Shown here piece by piece: positions 50,238 to 60,417 of a stretch of DNA of 64,000 nucleotides. The position numbers and the translations under genes are program-made. Within the stretch, counting starts at the first letter, position 1. Every line of letters starts with the position of its first letter. The notes beneath the pieces were generated by a model. The model made no database searches, was not told the origin of the DNA, and saw only the letters and a list, made by a program, of their open reading frames with translations. Where the stretch lies: NCBI GenBank assembly GCA_963575745.1, contig CAUYUJ010015271.1:240408-304407 (forward strand). Reading direction: 5' to 3'. The stretch is from Prorocentrum cordatum. Taxonomy: Eukaryota; Sar; Dinophyceae; Prorocentrales; Prorocentraceae.

Positions 50238-50455
50238 CTCCAAATCCCTTATTAATCGTCCCCTGGGTCCGGTTTTTAAGGGCGTTTTTTTTTCTAACTC
50301 GGGGGGTCCGGTTTATTGAGGCGTTTTCATTGGATTGGAGCTTAGGGGGTCTAGTTTATTAAGGCGCCCCGTCGAAGAGGGGGGTCCGGAATATTAGGTC
50401 GCATTTGGAGGAGGGTCCAGTTTTTTAGGGGGGTCGATGAATAAGGGATTTGGAG
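50238..50455. mobile_element. MITE family B, copy 2 (TA-flanked, 218 bp)
   Basis: Left end CTCCAAATCCCTTATTAATC, right end GATGAATAAGGGATTTGGAG, near-perfect inverted repeats, bracketed by TA at 50236-50237 and 50456-50457. It splits a satellite unit: the normal CCAGCCCTAGGGGGGCTG is CCAGCCCTA before it, with a diverged GGGCTGC continuation after it. Internal GGTCCGGTTTATTGAGGCG blocks match copy 1. Confidence 0.9.
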
Positions 50456-50544
50456 TAGAAGGGCTGCAAGCTGCGAAACTGTCGCCACTCTCCAGAGCTG
50501 CTGGGGGGCCCAGCGGAGTGACGCTTTAGGCAGACTCATGCCGA

Positions 50545-50924
50545 GGTCCTTCCGTCCACGGCGCCTGCCAAGGCGGGGGCCCTGCACCGCGGAGTCACTG
50601 TCGACGCCGGGTTCAGGGACGAGAGGACTATGGACGACTCTTGGCCGCAACTTTAAGCTGTGCTGTCCGGGGCGACGGCGGTGGACAACCTGCTGATGAT
50701 GCGAGGCCTCGGCCTTGCTTCCCTGGCCCGCGGCCCGCCCGCAGACCTGGCTGGGGCCCACGGGCGTTGAGCTCCCGCGACGAAAAGGCGCAGGAAGGAG
50801 GCAGAGAAGCTGGTGGGGGAGATACGCCTCGCTTGCTTCTTGCATTCGCTCTCAAGACCTGGTCATGCGGAGCGCCGGGGCGACATGGCGTGGGCCACGC
50901 TGCGTGTCCAGTTTGGCCACTGAA
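50545..50924 (+). pseudogene. Pif1-like helicase C-terminal exon, dead copy
   Basis: The frame reads HRGVTVDAGFRDERTMDDSW, PQL then TAA (50654-50656), AVLSGATAVDNLLMMRG, LARGPPADLAGAHGR then TGA (50768-50770), KRRRKEAEKLVGEIRLACFL, ending at TGA near 50922. It aligns with the 41.8-kb exon (LSRAT...LLLMR.P...GPP.....TKRRR.EA). Two stops and R-to-G and P-to-G changes in conserved positions mark it as a pseudogene. Confidence 0.65.
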
Positions 50925-51252
50925 TAACAAACGGCGTCGCCCTTTTTTCTCATCCCTCCGTCGGTCGGTTCCCATCGCGTCCTTTTCCTGCCCCTCGTTC
51001 CCGCCCCCATGTTTTTTTTTCCAAGCCTGGATCCTCAGTAATCGTCCTCTTGTTGCTGTCCAATGAGTCGTTCAACGCGCGCGCTTTTCCCAGGCAGCTC
51101 GCACAGCGAATGACGGCGCCGACGCTGCCGTTGTCCATGCAGATTTGGGTCAATTTTTTTTGCCACTTGATGCACATTGGCCGGGCACGTTACATTATGT
51201 TTTATCGCTACGGCACCGAAGCACGAACACAGCAGCGAAACACTGAATTCAA
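50925..51252. other. No gene recognised
   Basis: Minus-strand frame 51177-50950 contains MDNGSVGAVIRCASCLGKAR, which is protein-like but short and unassigned. The rest is spacer. Confidence 0.3.
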
Positions 51253-51395
51253 AGAGGGAGGAGGAGGAGGAGGAGGAGGAGGAGGAGCAGAAGGAGGAGG
51301 AGGTGGAGGAGGAGTAGGAAGAGGAGGAGGAGGAGGACGAATATGAGGAAGATGAGGAGGAGGAGAGAGAGGGGGAGGAGGACAAGCTAGGTGCG
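51253..51395 (+). repeat. GGA trinucleotide repeat
   Basis: (GGA)n with GTA, AAG variants and a GAGAGAGGGGGAGG tail. Confidence 0.95.
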
Positions 51396-51519
51396 CTCGC
51401 GTCATATCTGACGTCCTACCCCTCCCTCCCATCCCTTACCATGGCGCTGATTTTCTCTATCCGCGGACGCGTGTCGTAGCGGACCTGTGGCTCCGCGCGC
51501 GCGTGCGTAGTGGGTGGTG

Positions 51520-51652
51520 GTGCGCGTGCGTGCGTGCGTGCGTGTGTGCGTGGTTGTGGTGGTGGTGGTGGTGGTGGTGGTGCTGTGCTGGTGGTGTGGT
51601 GCTGGTGGTGGTGGTGGTGGTGGTGGTGGTGGTGGTGCGGCGCGGTGGTGGC
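51520..51652 (+). repeat. GCGT then GGT repeats
   Basis: (GCGT)n at 51525-51552, then (GGT)n to 51652. Confidence 0.95.
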
Positions 51653-51950
51653 GGGCGGATGGGCGCGCGAGAAAGAGGCCCGCGCTGGGGCGAGAACGCC
51701 ATCCTGAACGACGGAGGCCAAACACCGATCCGAAAATGAGGCCCACGCTGCAGCGGGAGCACGATTCGGAACGATTCGGGAGCAGAAATGAGGCCGGCGC
51801 CTCAGCGAGAGCAGCATTTTGAAAAAAAACGCATGCGAAAACCCGTTTCCCGGGAATCCTGTGTGTAAAAAAAAACAGTACGCGGGGGGGGTCGGCAATC
51901 TTCGGGACGCCATCAGGGGAAGTGGGAGAGTATTTTCATATTGTGCAATT
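51653..51950. other. No gene seen
   Basis: Unique-looking spacer with GAAAATGAGGCC-type phrases repeated twice (about 51733 and 51787). Confidence 0.4.
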
Positions 51951-52006
51951 GTGGAGGAGGAGGAGGAGGAGGAAACTGAAGAGCGGGAGGAGGAGGAGGA
52001 GTCTTG
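51951..52006 (+). repeat. GGA repeat
   Basis: (GGA)n interrupted by AACTGAAGAGC. Confidence 0.9.
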
Positions 52007-52057
52007 GGAAAAGGCGTTGGGTGTGTGAGGCACCGCACCAACTCTCGCAGTGCCCTG

Positions 52058-52192
52058 TTCCTCCTCCTCCTCTTCGTCCTCATCCTCCTCCTGCTGCTCC
52101 TCCTCCTCCCCCTCTTCCTCCTCCTCCTCGCCCTCCTCTTCCTCCTCCTCGCCCTCCTCTCCCTCGTCCTCGTCATCTTCTTCATCATCATC
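52058..52192 (+). repeat. CTC repeat (complement of the preceding GGA tract)
   Basis: (CTC)n with GTC and TTC variants. Together with 51951-52006 it can pair as an inverted purine/pyrimidine tract. Confidence 0.9.
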
Positions 52193-52556
52193 ATGCTATT
52201 CGGCAGTCGATGCTGCATTGGAGCGGGGAGGCCCCCCCCGCCGGGCGGGGGTCAGCCTCGCCGCGTCGGCGCACCGCGCGTCTGGGTCTGGAGCTCCCTT
52301 CGACACCAGGTGGTGGTCCGCGACGTGGGTCGAGTTGGTGTTGTCGACGTGTTGGCGTTCCTTCGGGGCGTGGTGTGCAATACGGAATGTTTGAGCGGAG
52401 GACAGGGGACCGATGCCGCTGCCCTTGCCTCGTCTCCGCCACTTCTGGGGATCCCCTGGGGGACCCCGAGTCCGACGCCGAATCCGCACTCCTGGCGACG
52501 TCCAGGGAACAGCGATATGGGTGCATCTTGGTCTCCCCATGCTTGCGGCAACACCA
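52193..52556. other. No gene; repeat I copy 2 at 52424-52522
   Basis: The portion CCTCGTCTCCGCCACTTCTG through ACGTCCAGGGAACAGCGATA resembles 48705-48828. Nothing else is recognised. Confidence 0.4.
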
Positions 52557-52670
52557 AGGAGGGGGAGGGAGGGAGGGGAGGGGAGGGGGGGAGGGGGGGA
52601 CGGGGGAGGGAAGGAAGGAGGGGGGAGGGAGTGAGGGAGTGAGGGAGGGAGGGAGGGAGGAGAGGGAGGG
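52557..52670 (+). repeat. GGGA/GAGG purine tract
   Basis: (GGGA)n, GGGGA and GAGGGAGT units. Confidence 0.95.
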
Positions 52671-52811
52671 TGACAGCGCAATATCGAAGTGCAGACGGTG
52701 TGGGTGCGCCGAGCTTTCCCGTGGAGGCTCGCGGAGGCCCCCACGGGGCAGCCCGTGAAGCAGCGCGCAGCGTCACGTTTCTGTGCGGGGCGTGGGCATA
52801 ACATTGCAACT

Positions 52812-52971
52812 CGGATTAAATCGGGCCTGTCTCTCTACAGGAGGAATATTCAAAAGTTGCCCAAACATAGTCCGGGGAGATTTGTTTTATGATTTGTTGT
52901 TTTTTAGATTGTTTTGAGTATTTGTTACCTGTCATTCAAAATCTGCCTGTAGAGGGACATGCCCGACCTAA
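52812..52971 (+). mobile_element. MITE family A, copy A6 (160 bp, 8-bp duplication)
   Basis: Left end ATTAAATCGGGCCTGTCTC, then TCTACAGGAGGAATATTCAA; right end CTGCCTGTAGAGGGACATGC, then CCGACCTA. TTGCAACT (52804-52811) and ATGCAACT (52971-52978) flank it, 7 of 8 bases alike. The core has CATAGTCCGGGGAG. Downstream, 52980-53285, no gene is seen. Confidence 0.85.
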
Positions 52972-53288
52972 TGCAACTAGGATTTCCCACCCTCACCCCC
53001 ACTGGAATGATACATACACCCTGGGGTTGTGCAGTTCCTGCCCCATCGTTCCTTCTACATACGAGTTCGCATCACACCATCCAGGCCACTATGGACCCCG
53101 GCCCCCCCTCATCCTTGTCAAATAATAGTACGCGACACTCGCTTGCAAGCTATAAACAGACGGGCACACGCGCGCGTCGTCGCGCGTGCATGCCGAGTGC
53201 TGGCGGGAGTTCGGCACTCACGCCCTCAGCAAGTCTCTTGAAGCTTGTCGTTAGCGCATGGGGCTGAGATGAGGGGGCGATATCTAGA

Positions 53289-53365
53289 GGCTTTCTCTCT
53301 CTCTCTCTCTCGCTCTCTCCCTATCTCTCTCTCTCTCGTTCTTTCTATATCTCTCTATATCCTTC
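53289..53365 (+). repeat. CT microsatellite
   Basis: Interrupted (CT)n and TATCTC units. 53366-53750 contains no recognisable gene. Confidence 0.95.
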
Positions 53366-53752
53366 TTTCTTGCTGTTCCGTTCTGATTATGGAGGTCGGC
53401 ATGTTTTGCAAGCGGCGCATCAGAGAGGGACAGCTGGATCGTGGAGTCGGCGGCATCGAACCGCGTGTTGTCCACTTCTGATTGTGCTTGGAAAGAGTGG
53501 CTTACTGTGCGAAAAGGCACGCCGAGTGGCGGCAGTTGCGCACGACACAGCCAGGGGTAGCGTGTACAGGCTGATGCGTATATATTGTGTCTGTTGCCCC
53601 GACGTCGCGTCCGCCAACATTCGCTTTCTCTGTCTTGCTTGCGCTCGGAGTCGGGATTGATATCATTGCTGTTGACTGTGGTTGTCCATCCTCTGCCCGT
53701 TCGCTTCTGTGACCAGAATGACACGCAGGCGTACCAGAGGAACGGCTACTTC

Positions 53753-54042
53753 GGGGGCGACGGCCACGGAGGACGTATCACCAGCATATGCCGTTGCCAC
53801 AGATAGCGCTAACGTCTTCAGGCGGTCGCAAGCCATCCATACCATCAGCCTTTCGGCAAGGGGCCTCACCATGCCCGAAGCCGTGCCAGCACCTTGGGGG
53901 CGACGGTCACGATGATGATGTATCACCAGCATATGTTGTTGCCACAGCTAGCGCTGACGTCTTCCGGCGGTCGCAAGCCATCCATACCGTCAGCCTTTTG
54001 GCAAGCGGCTTCGCCATGCCCGAAGCCGTACCAGCACCTCCT
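53753..54042 (+). repeat. Two tandem 143-bp units
   Basis: 53753-53895 and 53896-54042 both run GGGGGCGACGG, TATCACCAGCATATG, GTTGCCACAG, GGCGGTCGCAAGCCATCCAT, CCATGCCCGAAGCCGT, CCAGCACC. They differ at roughly one base in eight plus a small indel. In a suitable frame each encodes DVSPAY.VAT.SA.VFRRSQ, AIHT.SL.A and MPEAVPAP. Confidence 0.85.
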
Positions 54043-54137
54043 TCCCTTGGCCCCCCTCTTTTTTCGATGCGCTTGCACTCTGGCTGGCAGAGCTGTCCCA
54101 GACATCGGGAGGTCTAAGGGGCCCAGACAGTAACTGG

Positions 54138-54192
54138 TATGTTTGTTCGTGCGCGGCCCCAGAGGTCCCGACCCTTTCCCCAGGGCCAGTTT
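54138..54192 (+). repeat. Unit U, diverged copy 4 (no MITE attached)
   Basis: TTTGTTCGTGCGCGGCCCCA, then GAGGTCCCGACCCTTTCCCC, resembles unit U at 21185 and 24455. No family A ends are nearby. Confidence 0.4.
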
Positions 54193-54399
54193 TTCAGCCT
54201 GGACCCTTGCAAATGGTTCCAGGACATGTCATCCAGGGCGGTTTTCCTGCACTTTTCGGCCCTCGAGGTCCGTTTTCGGTCCGCCAGCAACCAAGCATGA
54301 ATCTGGGACGAAACACTACTCCGAAGAAGGGTTCGGGACTGTTGGTGCCGACTGATAAGAAGAAGACAATGGATTACAACGAAGGGGGCCTCGGGGGCG

Positions 54400-55180
54400 C
54401 GAATCTGGATTAGTGTAAAAGCGATTCTGGCTTCGGGGGCGCGATTATCAAGCAACTTGCAATGGTTTGTGGCCTTGGGGACGCGATCATCATGTAATTT
54501 GCAAAAGGGTTCTGGCTTCGGGGGCGCGAATGTTGCGTACTTTACTAAGGCTTGTTGCTTCGGGGACGCAACACTTGAACAATTTACAAGGGATCGTTGC
54601 TGCGGGGCGCAAGACTTCTATAATTTGTGAAGGTGAACGGCCTCGGGGACGCGAATATTGTACACTTTACTGCCTTTTTTTTTCCGGGGCTGCAACAATT
54701 TCATGATTTGCGAGGGCTTCCTGGCCTCGGGAACGCGGGCATTGCGTAATTTGCAATGGATCGCTGCCTCAGGGGCGTTGTTGTGGTGTAATTTACTTTG
54801 GATCGTGGCCCCAGAGGCGCGAATGTAGGGTCAAGGAGATCGTGGCCTCGAGGGCGGGAGCATGGTATATTTTACGGGGGATCGTGGCCTCGGGGACGCC
54901 ACTGTGACGCAATTTGCGAGGGATCGTGGCCTCGGGGACGCGAGCGCGTGTCATTCACCATGGATCGTGGCGTCGGGGGCGCGAATTTGGTGTAATTGAT
55001 TTTGGATCGTGGCCCCAGAGGCGCGAATGTAGTTCAATGTGCAGGAGGTTGTGGCTTCGGGGGCGCGAACACGGCGCATTTTGAGAGTGATCGTGGCTTC
55101 GGGGACGCGAATGCGTCGCAATTTACAATGGATCGTGGCCTCGGGGGCGCGAACACAGTGTGATCTACGAGGAATTATTG
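54400..55180 (+). repeat. Minisatellite of about 55-60 bp (GGATCGTGGCCTCGGGGGCG)
   Basis: About 14 units of AATTTACAATGGATCGTGGC, then CTCGGGGGCGCGAA plus a variable AT-rich part. A last unit, identical for 45 bp to 55136-55180, lies at 55968-56012 beyond the inserted block. Confidence 0.9.
55136..55180 (+). repeat. 45-bp direct repeat, left copy
   Basis: Identical to 55968-56012 (TGGCCTCGGGGGCGCGAACA ... GAGGAATTATTG). The two copies bracket a 787-bp block foreign to the minisatellite. Confidence 0.9.
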
Positions 55181-55967
55181 AATCGCTTCGCTCATTCCGC
55201 CGGCCCATAGTGTAGCGTCGCTGGCACTTGCTTGCGTGCTCGGGGGGGCATTTGGGTGGCCTCCTGGGGCCGCTTGGGGGCCTCTTGGGGGCCTCCTGAG
55301 GGCCTGTTGGGGGCCTCTTGGGGCCTCTTAGGGGCCTCTTGGGGCCTCCTGGGGACTTCTGAGGGCCGAGGGCTCGAAATATTGTTTCGTGTTCCCCCCC
55401 TGGGGTCCCTCTTGGGGCGTTCTTGGGGCCCTCTTGGGCCGTCTTGGAGGCCTCTTGGGCCGTCTTGGAGCCCTCTTGGGCCGTCTTGGGGCCCTCTTGG
55501 GGGCCTCTTGGGCCCTCTTGGGGCGGTCTTGGGGGCCTCTTGGGCCGTCTTGGGGTGTCGTGGAGCCGAAAAGGTGGAAACGCCAAAATCTCTCCAAAAC
55601 CTAAGGAGAAGCAGTGAATTTTGCCTCTTGGGGCCCTCTCGGGAGTGCTCTTGGAGGCCTCTTGGGGCGTCTGGGGGCCATCGTGGGCGTCTTGGAGCGA
55701 TCTTGTGGCATCTCGGGCCCCTCATGTAGCATCTTGGGGGCCTCTTGGAAGCCTCTTGGCCCTTCTTGGGGCTCTCGGGGACTTCTCGGAGCCGCGTTGG
55801 TGCGCTGCTGGAGCGCCCTGGTGACTCCTCCCGGGACTCTCTCGGGACCTTGCCGGGGTACTTTCCGCCCGGGGGCCCCCAGGGGCCGCCCCGCGCGCGC
55901 GAAGTAGAAAGATTGTAAAGCAGTCACCGGAGATCTTAGCACGCCTCTGGCCCGTTGGGCCGGCGAA
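55181..55967. other. 787-bp inserted block with CTTGGGG array, locus 2
   Basis: Begins AATCGCTTCGCTCATTCCG and ends CCGTTGGGCCGGCGAA. CGCCGGCCCA near the left end and TGGGCCGGCG near the right end form a subterminal inverted repeat of 10 bp. The interior is GGCCTCTTGGGG repeats (55240-55555 and 55620-55800) around an A-rich spacer with AACGCCAAAATCTCTCC, as at 5.6 kb. Confidence 0.7.
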
Positions 55968-56012
55968 TGGCCTCGGGGGCGCGAACACAGTGTGATCTAC
56001 GAGGAATTATTG
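55968..56012 (+). repeat. 45-bp direct repeat, right copy
   Basis: The exact partner of 55136-55180, followed by one more degenerate minisatellite unit. 56050-56910 shows no recognisable gene. Confidence 0.9.
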
Positions 56013-56914
56013 CGCCAGGAGCGCGAATCTCATGTATTTGTACACGTCCCACGGCCCCGCAGGAATTCAGACAACGCGACTCGAGGAGGGTAACCAGGAT
56101 GGTTTTCGGCTCCACCCCCCTCGCGCGGACTTCAACAATTTACAATACGAAGCAGAAAGCAGGACTGTAACATTGGAGACTGGAAACTGGAACTGGTGCA
56201 GGGTACTGAAACCTGATCCTCGCAGCCTGATGGCCCCACAAGGGGACCGGCGGATCTTTACCACCGTTGCGGCTACCATAACCTATGCCGTTACCTCTTT
56301 TCGTGCTGGGACCTCGCGCGGCGCTTGCTGTTCTTCTGTTGTTCATGGGCGAAAAGCCTAGCAACCCAGAATCAGGATATGCGTGTGCCTTGTTTCTTTC
56401 GCCTGGAAGTTGTACTTGGTTGTCTGGGCGCGTCTCACGTATCTTGAAAACTAGGGGGTCCACGCACGTTGCGATGATTAGTTGTTTTTTAGGGCCCCCG
56501 CGCCAGCATCATTGCAACATTACCGTTGGAGGACACGATGAAGCGATGTACACCCCATCCTCTCCCCCAAAACCTCTCTGTCGGCTGCAGGCCGTGCCAC
56601 CACATTGCTTTGGTCATGTCAAATGATACCGAATGCACTCTACGTGTGCAAGAATATTCTTCCGATTTTTTTGCAATCGGTCGTTCAGCCCGCTGGCCCG
56701 TACAGTATCATCGCGGGCACTTGATTAAGTACTCGCTGGGGTTCAGAAGGTTGTGAGTGGCGGTCGTTTCCCTCAGCCGTCGTGGACCTCGCTTGTGGTT
56801 GAGACCGTGGTCGGGCAGCTGCTAGGCATCACTCGACGGAGTACGCCCCCACCGAAGATCCGTCAGTGCATCCCGCCACCGTGTCTGGGTCGTGGTTCAG
56901 AGGCGTGATGTATG

Positions 56915-57215
56915 ACTTTCGAAATCTCTTGGGACATCTTGGAGGCTGACTGGAGGCATCCTGATGGATTCTCGAGGCCACTCTTTAGCCTCCGGGGGCC
57001 TTTCGGGGTGTTTCTTAGAGGTCAATTGGGACCTCCTCGGGGTCTCGTGGCCGGTTTCGGGTTTTTCGGGGCTGTCTTGGAGCTTTCTTGGGCCCTCTTG
57101 GGCTCTCTTGGGGTCTCTGGGGCCGTCTTGGAGCGACTTCTCGAGCCTCTTGGGCCATGTTGGATCGCTCGAATCCTCGAAAAACGAGAATTCTGAAATC
57201 TTGCAAACTCTGGGT
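56915..57215 (+). repeat. CTTGGGG minisatellite, locus 3, with A-rich spacer
   Basis: GGCCTCTTGGGCC and CTTGGGGTCTC units to about 57170, then CTCGAAAAACGAGAATTCTGA, related in position and AT-richness to the spacers at 5.95 and 55.58 kb. It ends about 50 bp before the copia element. Confidence 0.75.
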
Positions 57216-57264
57216 CAAGTTGGCAATGTTTCCTTCTCGAGGCCGTCTTCCTACGCGAAGATCC

Positions 57265-58173
57265 GATCTGGATGACCCAGCTATCCGTCGACATCATGGC
57301 GGATCGATCGTGAGACCATCATCAGGAGGATGGGGATGTCCAGCATGTGCGGACAACGTTAACATGCACTACCCATCTCATGACAGAGACCCTAAGCACT
57401 GTAGGTGGTACGACAAAGAGGATTATGATTGGGAGTGCCTAAGCTGCACGAAGAACTTCGGTCGGGCTAAACTTGGTCACCTACTTACCCTTGGCAAATG
57501 CAAATTTGCCAAACCGTGGAAGCTGCCTGACAACCACGGACAGGAGCCTCTGGCTCCTGCCGACTATGCAGCCCCACCACTTGCGGCGGCAGTTGCTTCC
57601 GACGCACCACTACCTGCGGCGGCAACTGCATCCGAGGCACCAGGTGCCAAACAAAATGCGCGGCTACGAGCTCCAAGGTCTGGTTCCACAGCTGGACCAA
57701 CGGCAGGCGCCAACAGCCACGACATCACAGTAGGCAGACATGCTGCTGAACCGGCTGCGGGGCAACCTGCTTCGAGTGGAGCAGGCAGCTCGGACGATAA
57801 CAAACGACTACCACAAATAGTGGCTAGACAAGGGCGACTGCAAGGAGGGGATCCACTTCCACCACCACCTGCGGGTAACCATGCGGCTCGTCCAAGGCTT
57901 CCAGATTGGTCAAGGTTCGATGCGCAAATTAGTTTACAGAACTTGCGTAGCCTTGACCCGAAATTGGTAACACGCAAGCTGCGAAAACTACACTCGCGGT
58001 GGTTCCACGCCAACGAGCCTATGATGATACTCGTCTTAACGCAGGCTGGTCTGGACAGCGCCAGGCTAAACTTGATAAAAGGCGTGTGTGTGTGTCACAT
58101 GCCGGGAGCGCAAGGCTTGGGACAAGCCAGGACATGCCGTCATGCCGTCTACTGCATCACCTGGCAAGTTTAA
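57265..58173 (+). pseudogene. Copia gag-like zinc motif, A/P-rich spacer and integrase N-terminus
   Basis: Frame 57088-58173. From about 57335 it reads CPACADNVNMHYPSHDRDPK, then HCRWYDKEDYDWECLSC, a Cys/His cluster that may bind zinc. An A/P-rich low-complexity stretch follows, then SLDPKLVTRKLRKLHSRW, RLNLIKGVC, which resembles the start of the copia integrase His-Cys domain. A +2 shift near 58090 is needed to continue as TCRERKAWDKPGHAV. The region before 57265 in this frame belongs to the CTTGGGG array. The protease domain expected between gag and integrase is absent. Confidence 0.65.
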
Positions 58174-58491
58174 CGATGAAGTCGTGTGCGATCTGACGTT
58201 CTATAACCAGGAACACAATATATTTCATATAACTGATCGTTACATCTGATACGGTGCTGCATTCGAGATACCAGGCAAAACCGTGACCAGCATCTTAGAC
58301 GCGTATCATCCGCGCTGGATGCAATACGGACCCGCCAAAGCATTTTACTCCGACGGGGAAGGCGCACTCAACGACGACACCCTAAAGGCAGTCCGTAAGG
58401 CAAACCCGCTGAGCTGAGGATACGTTTTCGTGGGCAACACGCTACGACCATCCAAGCCAGACGTGGCCTACTACGACACCTATTTCACGGC
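58092..58491 (+). pseudogene. Copia integrase core
   Basis: VCDLTFYNQEHNIFHITDRY (first catalytic D, codon 58190-58192), then TGA (58247-58249), AFEIPGKTVTSILDAYHPRW, YSDGEGALNDD (second D, 58352-58354), TGA (58415-58417). After a shift comes ATTIQARRGLLRHLFHGMEA, where the glutamate of the D,D-35-E triad is glutamine (CAA, 58453-58455). Integrase inserts the cDNA into the genome; this copy is inactive. Confidence 0.8.
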
Positions 58492-59241
58492 ATGGAGGCT
58501 GAACTCAACAGGTTAGATATACCTCCTGTGTTCACCCGTCTACTGCACGAAACTCTGTTTGTTGCCAATGTATTTACCTTTCGCAACGAGTTATCTCCAT
58601 ACAACGCACCCTGTGGCCGGCAGCCGGCGCTGCTACCCGACCTGCCTGTTCTGGATCACGAATATCAGACAGAGATATCCGACCATTGCCTATAAAAGAC
58701 GATCCACCCGGTAGGCATTGAGGCTATTACTCAAGCCACTGCAGTAGTAAAAAGGAACCGTGCACTACGGACCAAGACTAACGTCATTGGTCAGCACCAC
58801 TATGACGAAGGAGATCTGGTTGACGATCATCGACCGACTACTACAAAGGACGATTGGGGTTGCTGGGACGGACCTTTCCCGGTCGCACGGAATGATCCCG
58901 ACAGGGGTCAAGTCTTCATAAGAGTAGCAATTCGCGATGTACAAGCCCAGTGCGGCGATGCACGACATTCATTGTACATTGAAATTTTGATTTCTCGAAA
59001 GACCGGCTTGGGCAACGCAGCATTACGGACTGCGTTGGCATCCGTAGCCAGTCTACCTGTGGGGCGACCTGCTATGACATGTGCGGACCTCCCGTCCAAA
59101 AACGGAGTGCTCCACATGACGAGTGCAAGCCGATTATCTCCCGAAGTACACTTAGCTCTTCAGTATTTCATCAGGACCTTCTTTCGTATCGAGTGCGTAG
59201 CTCCTGGTTTGCTAGGAGCACTCACGAGTTACATCCGGTGA
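58492..59241 (+). pseudogene. Copia post-integrase region
   Basis: MEAELNRLDIPPVFTRLLHE, ANVFTFRNELSPYNAPCGRQ, PALLPDLPVLDHE, TAA near 58692, then THPVGIEAITQATAVVKRNR, GQHHYDEGDLVD, GPFPVARNDPDRGQV. The YNA..GRQPA phrase is the copia 'PY...YGR.P' landmark after the integrase. The same frame remains readable to TGA at about 59241. Confidence 0.7.
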
Positions 59242-59299
59242 CGTATGCTGACAGTTGTACATTGGTGCGCTATGACAACGACGTGAACCCAGGCTTCCA

Positions 59300-59848
59300 T
59301 TGCCACAAAGCCGAAGGCACTGCCCCAACGTATGCGGTGGAACTGGATCAGTCCATTCTAGGACCATCCAGTGCTCGAAGTCCATCAAGCCTCAGGTGGG
59401 CTTGGACCAAGACATGGCGAAGTTCGATGAGCTGGCCGACGCGCCAATGCAAGGCAACGACGCCAGGGAGGCCCCAGAAGCCGAACCACGCAAGGAATAC
59501 GGACGGCCCCCCACCATCTACGAGGAATCAGAGGCGGACCTCAAGGCGCGCATCATGGAAGTGCGGCACAACGAACTACAAGACGAAAGGGAACTACTGG
59601 AGGCAACTCCAATAGACGACCTCTATACTGCACCCACGCAGGTGATCACCGACAATAACGCGCTGGTCACAGTAGCTGACGAACAGCGGGGGCACCTGCT
59701 TGCGCGGGGTAACCCACAGGACCTCGTGGCGACGGAGACATATCATGTCCCATTGTGCTCCACGGATGAAGACGACAGCTATGGATTGGACTCTGATGAG
59801 CACGGACAATACGTCGAGCTCTGTTTGCGGCAGACATGCCAAAGGTAG
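59300..59848 (+). pseudogene. Copia inter-domain linker, acidic
   Basis: An E/D-rich frame (DEEPEAE-type, including ADLKARIMEVRHNELQDERE and CSTDEDDSYGLDSDEHGQYV) between the integrase region and the RT. Such linkers vary between copies and have no defined function. Confidence 0.55.
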
Positions 59849-60315
59849 TCCTATCCGAGCAACAACGCACAGTATTGGGCTTCGACCGCGTGACCACTAT
59901 GCGGACACGCGCGACCGCCGCAGCTAAACGAGCTGCGCGTCTAGGAGGACGACCTCCTCACGGAGGCTGATATCCAGGCGAATCCAGTCAAGGTGTCGAA
60001 GGCCCTCTGCGCTGAACCTCAGACATGGTTTGCCAATGCGTGTATCAACATGCAAGATGTTTCCGAAGCGTCGAACATCATGACTTCGGGATACGTGCGC
60101 GCATGGAAATTCGTCAAGAACGAGAAGGGCGAGATGGACGTACCATCATGCTACGCTTGGCACTTCGGGGTGTCATGGACCTCGAAGCCTTCGGTGTGGA
60201 GACGTTCTCAGGGACGCCGCGGCGGTCGAGTCAGCGACTGCTCGTCAGCGCGGCAGCGCGCAAGGAGCAGAGACCAGCTCCGACCTTCGCACAGCCAAGC
60301 ATGTTGATGACATAA
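59849..60315 (+). pseudogene. Copia reverse transcriptase, N-terminal remnant
   Basis: In shifting frames: VLSEQQRTVLGFDRV, then RTIMLRLALRGVMDLEAFGV, ETFSGTPRRSSQRLLVSAAA. The last corresponds to the start of the copia RT (ARL...G..D......T.SPT..R...RLL...A). The LD.K.AFL motif that should follow is disrupted, and motifs through YVDD are missing, probably deleted near 60310-60420. Confidence 0.65.
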
Positions 60316-60417
60316 ACATGACCTGCACTAGGGACACCATCGACGGGCGCGCCAAGTGCGTTGGGGGTACGTTTGGCACATTAAAAAAAAAACAAGCACG
60401 CATATACTCATTGTGCT

